Below are positions 23,300-33,200 of a DNA stretch of 64,000 bases, one piece after another (positions within the stretch are counted from its first letter, which is position 1; each line of letters starts with the position of its first letter). The position numbers and the translations under genes are program-made. The stretch is from Monoplex corrugatus (taxonomy: Eukaryota; Mollusca; Gastropoda; Littorinimorpha; Ranellidae): NCBI GenBank assembly GCA_030674185.1, contig CM060306.1:45700983-45764982 (forward strand). The letters run 5' to 3'. The notes below the pieces were generated by a model that worked only from the letters and a program-made list of their open reading frames with translations, did not search any database and was not told the DNA's origin.

Positions 23300-25410
23300 G
23301 CATGGAGGAACATGAAGATCAGCAACTAATAGATGATGGTTAGTTAATGGAGTGTACATTCCAAAAGAATAAAACTCAAGTGACATCCGCCAATTCAGGC
23401 CAGTGTCACTTCTGAACATCGAGGAGAAAATCTCCATCATGGCAGCTAAACTGACCAAATACCGAATGGGAAACGAGTAGGCCTACCTGGATCTGTCAGT
23501 CCAAAATGGAGGCATCCCAGGAGTGTCAAGCTGTGTACAGCATGCCACGATGATTTGGGAAGCAATCTAATGAGCTAAAACAGAGAAGAAGGACATCGAC
23601 GCAATGTGGCTCGATCTCGCAAATGTGTATGGATCATTCAACACACTAAAATTCAACTGGCCTTAGAGATTAACATGTCTCAAAAGAACATTCGAGAAAT
23701 GCTGACGAAGTATTTTCATGGCTTCTCATTGCAGTTCTCTACAAAAGAATATACTACAGACTGGATCAATTTGGAAGTAGGCATAGCCATGGGCTGCACA
23801 ATGTTTCCAATACTGTTCGTGTTAGCAATGGAGGTCATCTTGAGAGCAAAGTGAGGACTTCAGGCCCAACTGACCTCGGAAACGGATACCAAATGCTCCA
23901 TCCAAAAGTCTTCATGGACGACACGACAGTGCTTTCCACAAAAGAAGAGGCACACAAAATCCTGAAGCAGTTGGACAAAGTCGTCGCCTCATCTGGGATG
24001 AATTTCAAACCAAAAAAAGCCACAAAGTCTTTCACTGAGGAAAAGTAAGATAGACGCAACAGTAACGTTTACTGTCGTCAATCAATCCATTCCAACAGCG
24101 ACAGAACCTGTGAAAAGCCTCATGAGATGGTATGACGACTTCCTGAAAGATAAACAAAGGGGTAAGGAAGCCAAGCAAATGGCAGGAAAAAGTTTGCAGG
24201 TAACAGACCGCTGTGGCTTCTTGGCAATTAGGCTACAAAGTATGGTGCTGCAGTTCATGCTGATTTCGTAAAAAATTAACAAATATGAAAGGAAATGGCT
24301 TGGTGTCCCAACCAATCTCACTGATGTTGTACTATATCGTCGCCAGGCAAAGCTGAACCCACCCCTAAAATCCACTGCTGAGGAGCACAAGGCAGGAACG
24401 GTCAGGCTTCTTAGCATGCTTGAGACTCAGGAGATACATGTATGGTTGAGAGATCAGTCCTGTCCAAGCTGAGGACTGGTAGGAGATGTAAAGTCGAGGA
24501 GGCGTTGGTCGAAGTGAAAGAAAACCTCATGGTCAGAGAAATAATAGGGCACACGTAGACCAGTAGGCTGGGACTGGGATCACCAGAAATGAAATGGTGG
24601 TCAAAGGCCAACAGGAAGGCAATAAGAGATACGATTACAAGAGATGAAGAAAGAAGAGGAATAGCTTGTGGCATATGATCCCTCTCAGAAATAATTTCAT
24701 CTTCAGATCTGTATATGATCTCCCGCCCTCGATTGCTAATCTGGTGAAATGGGGGAAATCAGATAACCCTGCTTGCCCGCTCTGCCACGGCAAACGGACA
24801 GTGGTACATGTCCTGAGTCCATGCAAGGTTGCGTTAAGCCAAGGAAGGTACACATGGCAGCACAATCAAGTGCTTCAAGCGATCAGCATTGCCAGAGGAA
24901 AAAACAATGCCACCAGAAGCTCCAACAGCCTTCTACGCGGCAGGAGAAAGGAAAAAGTGACCTGAAATAGATGTGACACCCAGAGCATGGAAGCGGGCTG
25001 TGGGATGAAACGGACGATTGGCATCTTCCATTATGGAAAAGACACCCAGAAATTAGTAGTAAGAGTGGCACGAGATAAGACATAGTTCTCCACTCCCATG
25101 CACTCAAACAAGTGATTCTGATCAAGCTCACTGCACCATACGAAGGTAGAATGGAGACAGTCCATATCTACAATACTGAAAAGTATGGCAGTCTAGCCAG
25201 CAATTTGAGGACATCTGGCTTTCAAGCCTAAGTCCTCACCATAGAAGGGACTTGATCGGCACATCAGCCTATGATCTCATGAAGCAGCTCTCGATTTCGG
25301 GAAGAGAGAAGACCAGAGCTCTAACAGCAATGGCAGAGCAAGCAGAAAAGAGCTCCAGCTGGATCTGGACCAGGAGAAACAAAAGCGAACTTCATAAAGC
25401 TTAAAATTGC
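23300..25410 (+). mobile_element. Decayed non-LTR retrotransposon nested in an RTE copy
   Basis: Plus-strand fragments in order: QFRPVSLLNIEEKI, AMWLDLANVYGSFNT, YTTDWINLEVGIAMGC, VFMDDTTVLSTKEE (the xMDD catalytic box), SSGMNFKPKKATKS. Then comes a C-terminal region with CPLCHGKRTVVHVLSPCKVALSQGRYTWQHNQVL, a zinc-knuckle-like C-x2-C..H..C. Several frameshifts and stops make it inactive. This protein family is common in mollusc and cnidarian genomes; I cannot name the clade. Confidence 0.8.
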
Positions 25411-25424
25411 CCCATATGTTGCTA

Positions 25425-25560
25425 GTGACCGATAGCCATGTGGCTAAACATCCGTCACAAGGGTAATTTTGCCTCAAGAAACCTGACCGGTCACCTAGGA
25501 TGCTTGGGTTTGATTCCAGGCGGAGGACAAATTTCTAAAGAAAGAAAAAAGGGCGACAGC
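25425..25560 (+). mobile_element. tRNA-derived SINE head
   Basis: 'gaccgatagccatgtggctaaacatcc' carries an A-box-like TGGCTAAACATCC. 'aggatgcttgggtttgattccaggc' carries a B box (GGGTTTGATTCC). Spacing between the boxes is about 47 bases, near tRNA-like. The body after 25560 is not recognised. Confidence 0.55.
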
Positions 25561-25639
25561 AGAGGGACATCCAAGAGTCATGACCTGGATGCAGCCTGGC
25601 CCCCTCAAGAGTGTCAGAAGTTTACAGCTGAAACGCTTG

Positions 25640-25885
25640 CTTGACAGGGATTTCTCCTCTGAGGACCTTCTGCTGTCCGGCTCTCCCCAGAGTTTCTTAT
25701 GACTACTGCCTCTTACCAGACTCTGTCAAGTCTATGATAATGTGGTAGAACTCCCACTGGCGTTGAAGATGTTTTTCGCAAAGGGTGCACCCATCAAGGA
25801 TCCGTGTAGTAGTACTTCTGCCCCTGCAGAATTCGGCCCGTTCCTCAGCAGCAGTGATATCTGCTTGTCGCTGTAAGCTATTCAA
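25640..25885 (-). mobile_element. RTE-type LINE, upstream RT fragment
   Basis: The minus frame reads ITAAEERAEFCRGRSTTTRI, TLCEKHLQRQWEFYHIIIDLT and then ends. RTE reverse transcriptases continue at this place with KAFDRVWH..LW; that continuation resumes at 23292 on the same strand (VKKFNVGHKL). This indicates one element interrupted in the middle. Confidence 0.75.
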
Positions 25886-26605
25886 TGATTTTTAGCCAAT
25901 ACTTTGCCAGCATGATTGATCAAAGTGATAGTGCAGTAGTTTTCTGTAATGTTAGAGGTTTATTTTCTTGGGAAATATCGAATTTACCATGTGGAATTCT
26001 GGCTGCTCTACCCAGGGAGAACGCATCACCGCAGTGCTGCCTTCCCCATATCTTGGTGTATTTCTGTTTACATACGAAAGTGAACGTTTATAAAAAAAAA
26101 ATTCGAAAAGACATCTCCTTTATTATCAAGCGTTCTTGTAAGTACACTTGGACTGTGCCGCACACAAAACCTCCATTTATAATCACATGCATAACACTAG
26201 GACCTACATCCCAATCAAGTGCAGGGATCTGGAGAAGGGGTGGGGGAGTGACCAGAACATCTGGGTGACTAACCTGATATCCCACAGCCTGGCATGTTTG
26301 TCTTCTCCTACAGAGTACATGATACCCTCCATATTTGGGAGAAATCCCACTGCAGTAATGTTCCCCTGCGAACACTTCGTTACTAATGGATCGGAATATG
26401 CAGAAAACAGGTCAAACACGCGGATTGCCTGACATCCTGAAATCAAACAAAGAACAGATTATCAACGAAGATTTCTGTCACTGTTGCGAGTCCTCCAAAT
26501 ATTTTGTCTTCAAGATCCACTGGTCGGCGCCACCATACCCAGTATTCCTTGGAGGTGATTTTCGTTGTTTTTTTGTTATATGCCATTTGTTTCTCTCTTT
26601 CTCTC

Positions 26606-26607
<2 letters not shown>

Positions 26608-26653
<46 letters not shown>

Positions 26654-26720
26654 TATATACACACATATATATATATATATATGTATGTACATGTATATAA
26701 TAATAATAATAATAATAATA
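26608..26720. repeat. (TA)n and (TAA)n microsatellite
   Basis: TA dinucleotides at 26608-26698, then TAA trinucleotides that form the 3' tail of the L2/CR1-like fragment next to it. Confidence 0.95.
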
Positions 26721-26776
26721 TATTTTATTTATATAGCGCAAAATCTTGATAAAATCAAATCTAAGCGCTGAGCGTA
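26699..26776 (-). mobile_element. L2/CR1-type LINE, 3' tail only
   Basis: (TAA)n followed by 'atttatatagcgcaaaatcttgataaaatcaaatctaagcgctga', the same 3' end as the longer copies at 20854, 27499, 48209 and 56970. About 75 bp is present; it is either an extreme 5' truncation or the tail of a SINE that borrows this LINE end. Confidence 0.8.
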
Positions 26777-27348
26777 TACAGTGGAAACCTGATATAACAG
26801 GGATGATGGGACCAAATCAAAATCCCTGTTATATCAGATCCCTGTTATATCAGATATCAAGGGAAATAAGGACTGATCAACTAACTCTTGACTTTTGTAA
26901 ATCATGGAAAGATAAACAGTAGATCTAGGCCTAGATCTGGTCTGGTGTAAGTGTGCAGTAAGCTTACAAACTGAATGATGGCGCAGTCAGTCACTGACTC
27001 AGTGGCCTCAGGCCTACACGCTTGCGCGCGCATCACGCTCGCATTGCGAAGCGTTCTTTCAGTGTACAGTACACAGTATACCAAGGCTAGCCTAGATCTA
27101 GATCTAGGCCTACTGCGTGGCGTGCTGAGTCTAGGCCTAGGCCTTTCCACATTTGTCTTCTGTGGGCCTTTCTGCTGCAGAGCCCGTCTCGGCATCCCTG
27201 CTATAACCGATCGAGCCCTCTTGTCTCCCTGTTATTGCCGATAAGTTTTAATAGAGACAAAGATGAAGAAAAAATGGGGATTGAAAAAAGCCCCGTTATA
27301 TCCGGATTCCTGTTATAACCGGTCCTGTTATAAATGGTTTCCACTGTA
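26777..27348. mobile_element. 572-bp MITE, pogo/Tigger-like ends, TA target
   Basis: CAGTGGAAACC at 26779-26789 and GGTTTCCACTG at 27336-27346 are perfect inverted ends, and TA flanks both sides. Inner subterminal repeats 'cctgttatatcag' occur near the left end and 'cctgttataac' near the right. Removing the element and one TA gives 'gagcgtatacatgcatac', which is present intact just downstream. No transposase frame is recognisable inside. Confidence 0.85.
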
Positions 27349-27498
27349 CATGCATACATACATATGAGCGTATACATGCATACACACATGCTTACATACT
27401 TACATACATAAATCTAAGCTGAGCGTATACATGCATACATACATATACATAAATCTAAGCGTATACATACATACATACATACGTACGCACATGCATAC
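27349..27498. repeat. Short tandem array with unit gagcgtatacatgcatac
   Basis: 'gagcgtatacatgcatac' and 'aaatctaagc' recur at about 27367 and 27420, with CATA-rich spacers. The unit appears to derive from the end of the LINE tail ('aaatctaagcgctga'). Confidence 0.7.
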
Positions 27499-28236
27499 AT
27501 AATAATTACAATATTTATATAGCGCAAATCTCGACAAAATCAAATCCAAGCGCCGAAAAGACACACACGCACACACACATACACACACACACACACACAT
27601 GCATGGCCACAAATGGGGAAAAAGAATAAAAGCAATAAAAGCAAGAATAAAACCAATGGAAAACCACAGAGAGCACATCATATACAATTATATATTAAAA
27701 CAAAGTGATTCCCCTCCGAGCGGAGACAGGCTGCAGAGGGGGGTTGAGTGAGGTTAGGATTTTATGCAGAGGAGAAAAGGTGAGTTTTGAGAGCGGACTT
27801 GAAGGAGGCAAAAGTAGGTTGCTGACGGACTGAGAGAGGAAGTTTGTTCCAGGAGAGTGGACCAGAAACAGAGAAGGCTCGTGGACCATAGGTATTGAGC
27901 TTAGTGCGTGGAAAGCGAAAAGTCAGAGGATCGGAGGCAGAGCGGAGGGTATGTGAGGGAAGATAGATCTCAAGTAGGCTTGACAGGTAATCGGGGGCTG
28001 CGTTATTGAGGCTTTTGTAGCACATGGTGTCTAGTTTGTACTGTATGCGCTTTGATACAGGGAGCCAGTGAAGTTGTGCCAGGAGAGGAGATATGTGGTC
28101 AGCTTTTTTCTTTTTGAGTACAAGGCGTACAGCATTGTTTTGAATGCGCTGTAGGATGTGAATGGTGGAGGCAGGAAGACCAGACAGGAGTGAATTGCAA
28201 TAGTCAATGCGAGACATTATGAAGGAGAGAACGAGT
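27499..28236 (-). mobile_element. L2/CR1-type LINE, 5'-truncated copy 2
   Basis: The minus frame at 27762-28307 gives [40 protein letters not shown] and the same C-terminal block as copy 1. It ends in the GCGC..TATATAAATATTGTAATTATT tail at 27499. The frame is open over about 150 codons. The apparent N-terminal [12 protein letters not shown] is a TA/CA microsatellite upstream of the break. Confidence 0.9.
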
Positions 28237-28263
28237 ATATGTATTTTATATACAGTTACACAC

Positions 28264-28298
<35 letters not shown>

Positions 28299-28339
28299 CA
28301 TACACACACATATGTATACATAGGCATATAATTAGAGTG

Positions 28340-29215
28340 TGTGACGATGTCAACCAGTGGACCCTGAAAGTAGAAAATGTCTTTTTGTGACAGCATCAAA
28401 TAATGGTCCCTGACAATTTAAAAAAAATCATTTATAGCAGCATCAACCAATGAACCTAGAGGGAAAAAGAATGTTTTTATGTAACAGTGTCAACCAAAGG
28501 ACCTTGATGGTAAAATCATTGTATGTGGCTGCATCAAACAGTGGACTTTGAAGGTAAAATAACTTTTTGTGGCAGCACCAGCTAATGGCCCTTTAACTTT
28601 TGAGAATCCTTTTTTCGTGGCACCATAATCCAATGATCTCTTGTGGCTACATGAATCAGCAGATCCTGAACATTAAAAAAATCCTTTTTGTGGCAGTACC
28701 AAGTTGTGGACCTGAAAATAAAAGAATATTTTTAGTGACAACATTAACCCTTGGACTCAAGCATTCTTTCCACCAGCATCCTGTTTTGTCAACCATGCTA
28801 GCAAAGCAAAAACTGAACTCTTTGACTCCCTTGCCCTATCCAACAGCTTCATATGCAGGAAGCTGATGGATAGGGTGATGGAGTCAAGAGTTAAGTTTTT
28901 GCAGTTGGTGGATAGGGTGCACGAATCAAAGGGTTAAAATGGAGGATCTCGGAGTAAAAAATTCTTTCTTTCGTGACAGCATCGACCAGTGAATCCCAAA
29001 GGTAAAAGAATACCTTTCTGGGTGAAAGCATCAACCAGTAGACCCTAAAGATAAAAAGCAACAACACCACTTTTAGTGGCACAATTCACCTACGGATCTT
29101 GAAGGTCAAATGAAATTTGTGTGTGTGTGTGGCGGTGTCAATCACTGGGTTTGAAGCAACAGACTATTTTACTTTGTGTGCGGCAGCATCAACCAGCAGA
29201 CCTTGAAACTAATGA
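28340..29215 (+). repeat. Degenerate minisatellite, unit about 45-50 bp
   Basis: Repeated units close to 'tttttgtggcagcatcaaccagtggaccttgaaggtaaaagaat' from 28340 to 29215. The array is interrupted by the 194-bp TTAA element at 28744-28937. Lies in LST8-A intron 2. Confidence 0.75.
28744..28937 (+). mobile_element. 194-bp TTAA-bounded palindromic element
   Basis: TTAACCCTTGGACTC at the left, ATCAAAGGGTTAA at the right, and the centre 'ccaacagcttcatatgcaggaagctgatggatagg'. Same orientation as the 9028 copy (left arm carries 'gctagcaaagcaaaaac'). It interrupts a tandem repeat. Confidence 0.8.
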
Positions 29216-29526
29216 AAATAAAGATCAGGAAACAATCTTTATACTAAAACAATGACTATTCCACAATCAACGAAATAAATGCGTAGTATTATTATTAATA
29301 ATTTTTCAGATGTTTAAACTATTAAAGACAATGTGAAACATACACATCACATCATCTTTTCGTGTGTATACAAGAGAGAGAAAGAGATAGAGAGGGAGAG
29401 AGAGAGAGAGATACGCACACATGCATATATATGTATGTAAGTATGTATATACGTGTGTATGTATGTATGTTTGTATGTAGGCCCTATGTACGTATGTATG
29501 TATACACACACATACATATATGTATG

Positions 29527-29533
<7 letters not shown>

Positions 29534-29570
<37 letters not shown>

Positions 29571-29660
29571 CATATATATATATGTGCATACATATGTATG
29601 CATATATATATGTGTATATTATGTGTACATATACATATATATTATATGTATATATAGGCT
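29534..29660. repeat. (TA)n / (TATG)n microsatellite
   Basis: TA and TATG runs, part of a 29370-29660 low-complexity region with GAGA at 29382-29412. Confidence 0.9.
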
Positions 29661-29823
29661 ATACAGACAGACAAAGAGTCTGTACACATGGTGACCTGGG
29701 AGAATGGAAAAAGCTGCATCCTTCCATCCTTTACCCATTAACAGTAGATGTCCTAGTGGATCAAAGCCAGGGCTTTCTGATCAGCAGTCCAATGTTTACC
29801 CACCTGATTACTACGCCCCTCAC

Positions 29824-29827
<4 letters not shown>

Positions 29828-29910
<83 letters not shown>

Positions 29911-29940
29911 CAGACAGACAGAGACAGAGACAGAGAGAGA
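29828..29940. repeat. (GA)n microsatellite
   Basis: About 40 uninterrupted GA units, then GACA interruptions, in LST8-A intron 2. Confidence 0.95.
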
Positions 29941-30536
29941 CAGAGAAACAGTGTGTGTGTGTGCGAGCACATGCACATTTTTAATGTGTTTGATTCACTG
30001 TATGCTCTTTGGGCTATCATAACAAAAATATATGATTCTTATAAGGACTTGAAAAACAATTATTCCACCACCACCAATAACAATAATAATCACAACCATC
30101 ACCATCATCATCTTCATCATAATGATAATAATTTATAAATATGGTAATAATTATTATCACCATCACTGTTATTGTAATACTATAAACTTCATTCTCCTCT
30201 TCATCAACACGACTTGTCACTACGCAGTCTCTCTAGAGTCTACTGCAACCACTGATATTAACAATGTAATTAATACGTCTGTCAGTATGTCTGTATTATA
30301 ACTGTAGTAACTAAATGGTTTCAAAGACTTTGTACTGATCTGCTCTTTATTTTTATTGTACAAAAGTGCAATATTACCTGCTGCTGCAATTTTCGTTTTG
30401 TCCGGTGCTATATCAAGGGCATTCACGTGCTGAAAATCTGGGTTAAAGAAAAACGCTTACAGTATCTTACAGTAATTATAGACATCTGACTCGACTCCAC
30501 GATGTTTCTCTGCTTCACCCCCCTCTCTCTCTCTCA

Positions 30537-30537
<1 letters not shown>

Positions 30538-30600
<63 letters not shown>
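30538..30600. repeat. (CA)n microsatellite
   Basis: CA run with one CC interruption, close to the exon 2 acceptor of LST8-A. The following 30600-31320 is AT-rich intron with no recognised feature. Confidence 0.95.
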
Positions 30601-30602
<2 letters not shown>

Positions 30603-31329
30603 TCTAATAGCTTGGTCTGAACTTTTACAATCTTGATGTCAGAATTCTTTCCATGTATTTTCACAAATTCAGTCTAGTATTTCAACCACTACAGGAAATG
30701 AGCGATGTTGTATCATTGCTGGGCAACTTGTTTATCCAAAACAATTGTGATCGCCCATGTTCAAGCAAACAGAAACAAGAAAAACATGAAGATAGAATCA
30801 GAAAACATATTTAATACAACAAGACAAGAAAGGTACACATTTTTGGCCAACTGGCCTTGTCAAACGTAAATGTAAGACAACAAAGATCAGACATTGAACA
30901 ACTGATACAACAACAACAACAACAAATTAGGAGAAAACAGAAAAACTTCGCTGCTGTCTGGTGGAGTAAGATAAAAAGATTGTGTCGTGCACCGTTAAAT
31001 TACTAAAGACACCTAAAAACAAACAAAGGATAATTAAAAACAACAACAAAATAAAACAATACAAAGATAAGAAAATAACAAAGTGGTTAAGGGTAACCTG
31101 TAAACTTTATTTTCTCTAGTGACAGCTCTAGACTGATCAATATTTTCAACAGATCTAGATAAAAAGACATAAGCTTACTTTATAAAACGAAATGACCGGT
31201 CATACTGTGGCATGTTCAATCTCAGCAAACAAAACCATAAACTCAAAAGCGAAGTCAATAAATTAAAAAGTGAAAATGAAACCTAACTGTCAGCTTGCAC
31301 AATGTACGAAGGAAGCCAGTAACCTGCGC

Positions 31330-32135
31330 TATGATCCTAGAGATCAAGAGCAACATGCCGGGGTCAGGCTACCTCCAATGAGGCAGCGGGGCGACCATCC
31401 CCATCCCGGCGGGTCCCCAGGTGGCGGATAGGGGGATATCCCTTAGATATAAGGGTTAGCAGTGATCTAAGTCGAGCTTGCTCGGACGAATAAGCTGTCC
31501 CGGACCAACTGGCGGTGTACCTATCAGAGCGGGGTGGTCTACAGGTGGCACTGTAGGCTAACAAATGCCCTATGTGCTCATACGGGTGCATCACGCGAGG
31601 AAGAGGCGCGTCAAAACCTCTGCTACCTGTGCTCCCAGGTTTGGTCTTTTGACCAGGAGCTAAGGGTGGGGTAACCCTGAGAGAAACCTCAAGTGCTGAA
31701 GCCGGCGGTACTGAGCGAGACAGCGCACTTTAACGGATCACGGTACCACGCAAACCATGCCATGATGACACGTCGGGACCAATCTTATCGATATGGTGTT
31801 CGCCCTGTGAGGACCCCCCAGGCAGGTGCAACGCCGGGCTCCAGGCCTCAAAGGAGCCCACCCTCAGCTACTGGAGGTCCCTTCGTCTTGTCCTGTGGAG
31901 CCAGGGGACAAGCAAGGAGAGCGACTGGCCGAAGACCAAGCAAGGTCAAGGAGACCCCTGACATCAACATCATGCAATGGAATGCAGAAGGGGTCACCAA
32001 CAAGAAGGAAGAACTCCAGCACTTCCTTCACAAGAACAGCATCAACATCTGCTGCATTCAGGAAACACATCTGCAAGAGGGAAAGCCGTTCAAGATCAGA
32101 GGCTACCAGGTGTGCAACATGGAAAGTGCGAGTGT
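31330..32135 (+). mobile_element. LINE 5' end: 5' UTR and endonuclease N-terminus
   Basis: A GC-rich leader (31330-31690) is followed by a plus frame with RRPSKVKETPDINIMQWNAEGV, KKEELQHFLHKNSINICCIQETHL, FKIRGYQVCN. MQWNAEGV and CCIQETHL are the first two motifs of the apurinic-like endonuclease of non-LTR retrotransposons; the E of QET is the catalytic glutamate. The rest of the endonuclease and all of the reverse transcriptase are missing. A 5' piece without its 3' end is unusual for simple reverse-transcription truncation. Confidence 0.75.
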
Positions 32136-32197
32136 TTGGTGTGAAGGAGCATGAGGGTGAATCAGTGGGGTCGGCCCGCTATTGCGTGGGGCCGGCC

Positions 32198-32655
32198 CTA
32201 TTGCGCGGGGCCGCTATTGCGCGGTGACTATTTGTCATTCAATCAGTCTCTCAAAACAGCGTAACAGAAATAGCCAAAGCCAAGAGACGCAGCCTAGAGA
32301 ATACTGTGCTGACAATCATTCAAACGTGTTCCAAGTCGGTTTTTTGTTAAATTCTCTCAAATGTTCTTTCCCTTGACTACTTTAGTTAAAACTACCTAAT
32401 TTGCAACCAAAAATACCGACTTTGTGCGGGAATCCGGAATAAGGTATAATATATGATGCAGCCTAAGATATAATATACGATGCAGCCTTAGGTATAATAT
32501 ACGATGCAGCCTAAGGTATAATCAAAGTAAGCCACAATGCAGCCAGTAACACCCCCACGGAACGGCTGCTCGGTAGGCCCCGTCACCTTGGCAACTATTC
32601 CGCTTCTTATAGATGATATGTTCTTCGGTCGCGCAATAGCGGCCCCGCGCAATAG
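32198..32655. repeat. 26-bp perfect inverted repeats enclosing 406 bp
   Basis: CTATTGCGCGGGGCCGCTAT followed by TGCGCG at 32198-32223 is repeated exactly as its inverse at 32630-32655. The left arm is itself extended by a third, degenerate CCGCTATTGCGTGGGGCC at 32176-32193, a 16-bp tandem. No target duplication is obvious. This may be an uncharacterised MITE or a foldback repeat. Confidence 0.65.
32440..32524 (+). repeat. Short tandem repeat, unit about 27 bp
   Basis: Three copies of 'aaggtataatatacgatgcagcct', lying inside the 26-bp inverted repeat structure. Confidence 0.85.
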
Positions 32656-33039
32656 TAAACAAGGTGGGGTGACAGTCGATAACAAAGACAACGAGATCAC
32701 CCACCGTCTAGGTAACCCCGGAGCAATCAGACCCACACAAATCCTTATGTGGTTCTTTTGCAGAACACTTCGTAGTTCAGTTCTGACAGAGCGCCGCAAA
32801 CTCACACAAACGTGCATATCAGCAAGCAAGGACATGACCATGATCAACAACAAACTGATGAAAAGAGCCCAAGATCACTCGACAATCTTGCCTGTCTTGT
32901 CGGCCAATGGTAAAATTCTTGCCTCAAAAAAAAAAAAAAAAATAGGACAGGACATTGAAATTAGATGCAAATATGAACATTAGTGAAACTCTTACTAAGG
33001 TTCTTTCATCCAGTCAGTAAGTTCCCACCAGCTTCAGTT

Positions 33040-33200
33040 GGCCTCCATTTCCTTGTTTTCCTCTCTCTCTCTCTGAATGAAAAGCTGCAGGAAGCTGGTG
33101 AAGAGGGCGAGGGATTCAAAGGGTTAAGGTTTTGCTTTGTTAACATTGTTGCCAATGCAGGATGCTTGTGGACAGGGTACAGGAGTCAAAGGATTTTAAA
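33040..33200 (-). repeat. Degenerate copy of the TTAA palindromic element
   Basis: 'gctgcaggaagctggtgaagagggcgagggattcaaagggttaa' and 'gccaatgcaggatgcttgtggacagggtacaggagtcaaagg' match the right half of the element. The left arm is broken up by a (CT)n tract. Confidence 0.6.

Noticed and set aside
26902..27244. 97- and 89-codon frames on the two strands
   Set aside because: Both lie inside the pogo-like MITE, overlap each other and show no transposase motif.
29700..29830. Possible tRNA-like or SINE segment before the (GA)n tract
   Set aside because: No convincing A and B boxes at tRNA spacing.
32488..32983. 121-codon minus and 148-codon plus frames
   Set aside because: They overlap antisense to each other across the 26-bp inverted repeat and match no family I recognise.
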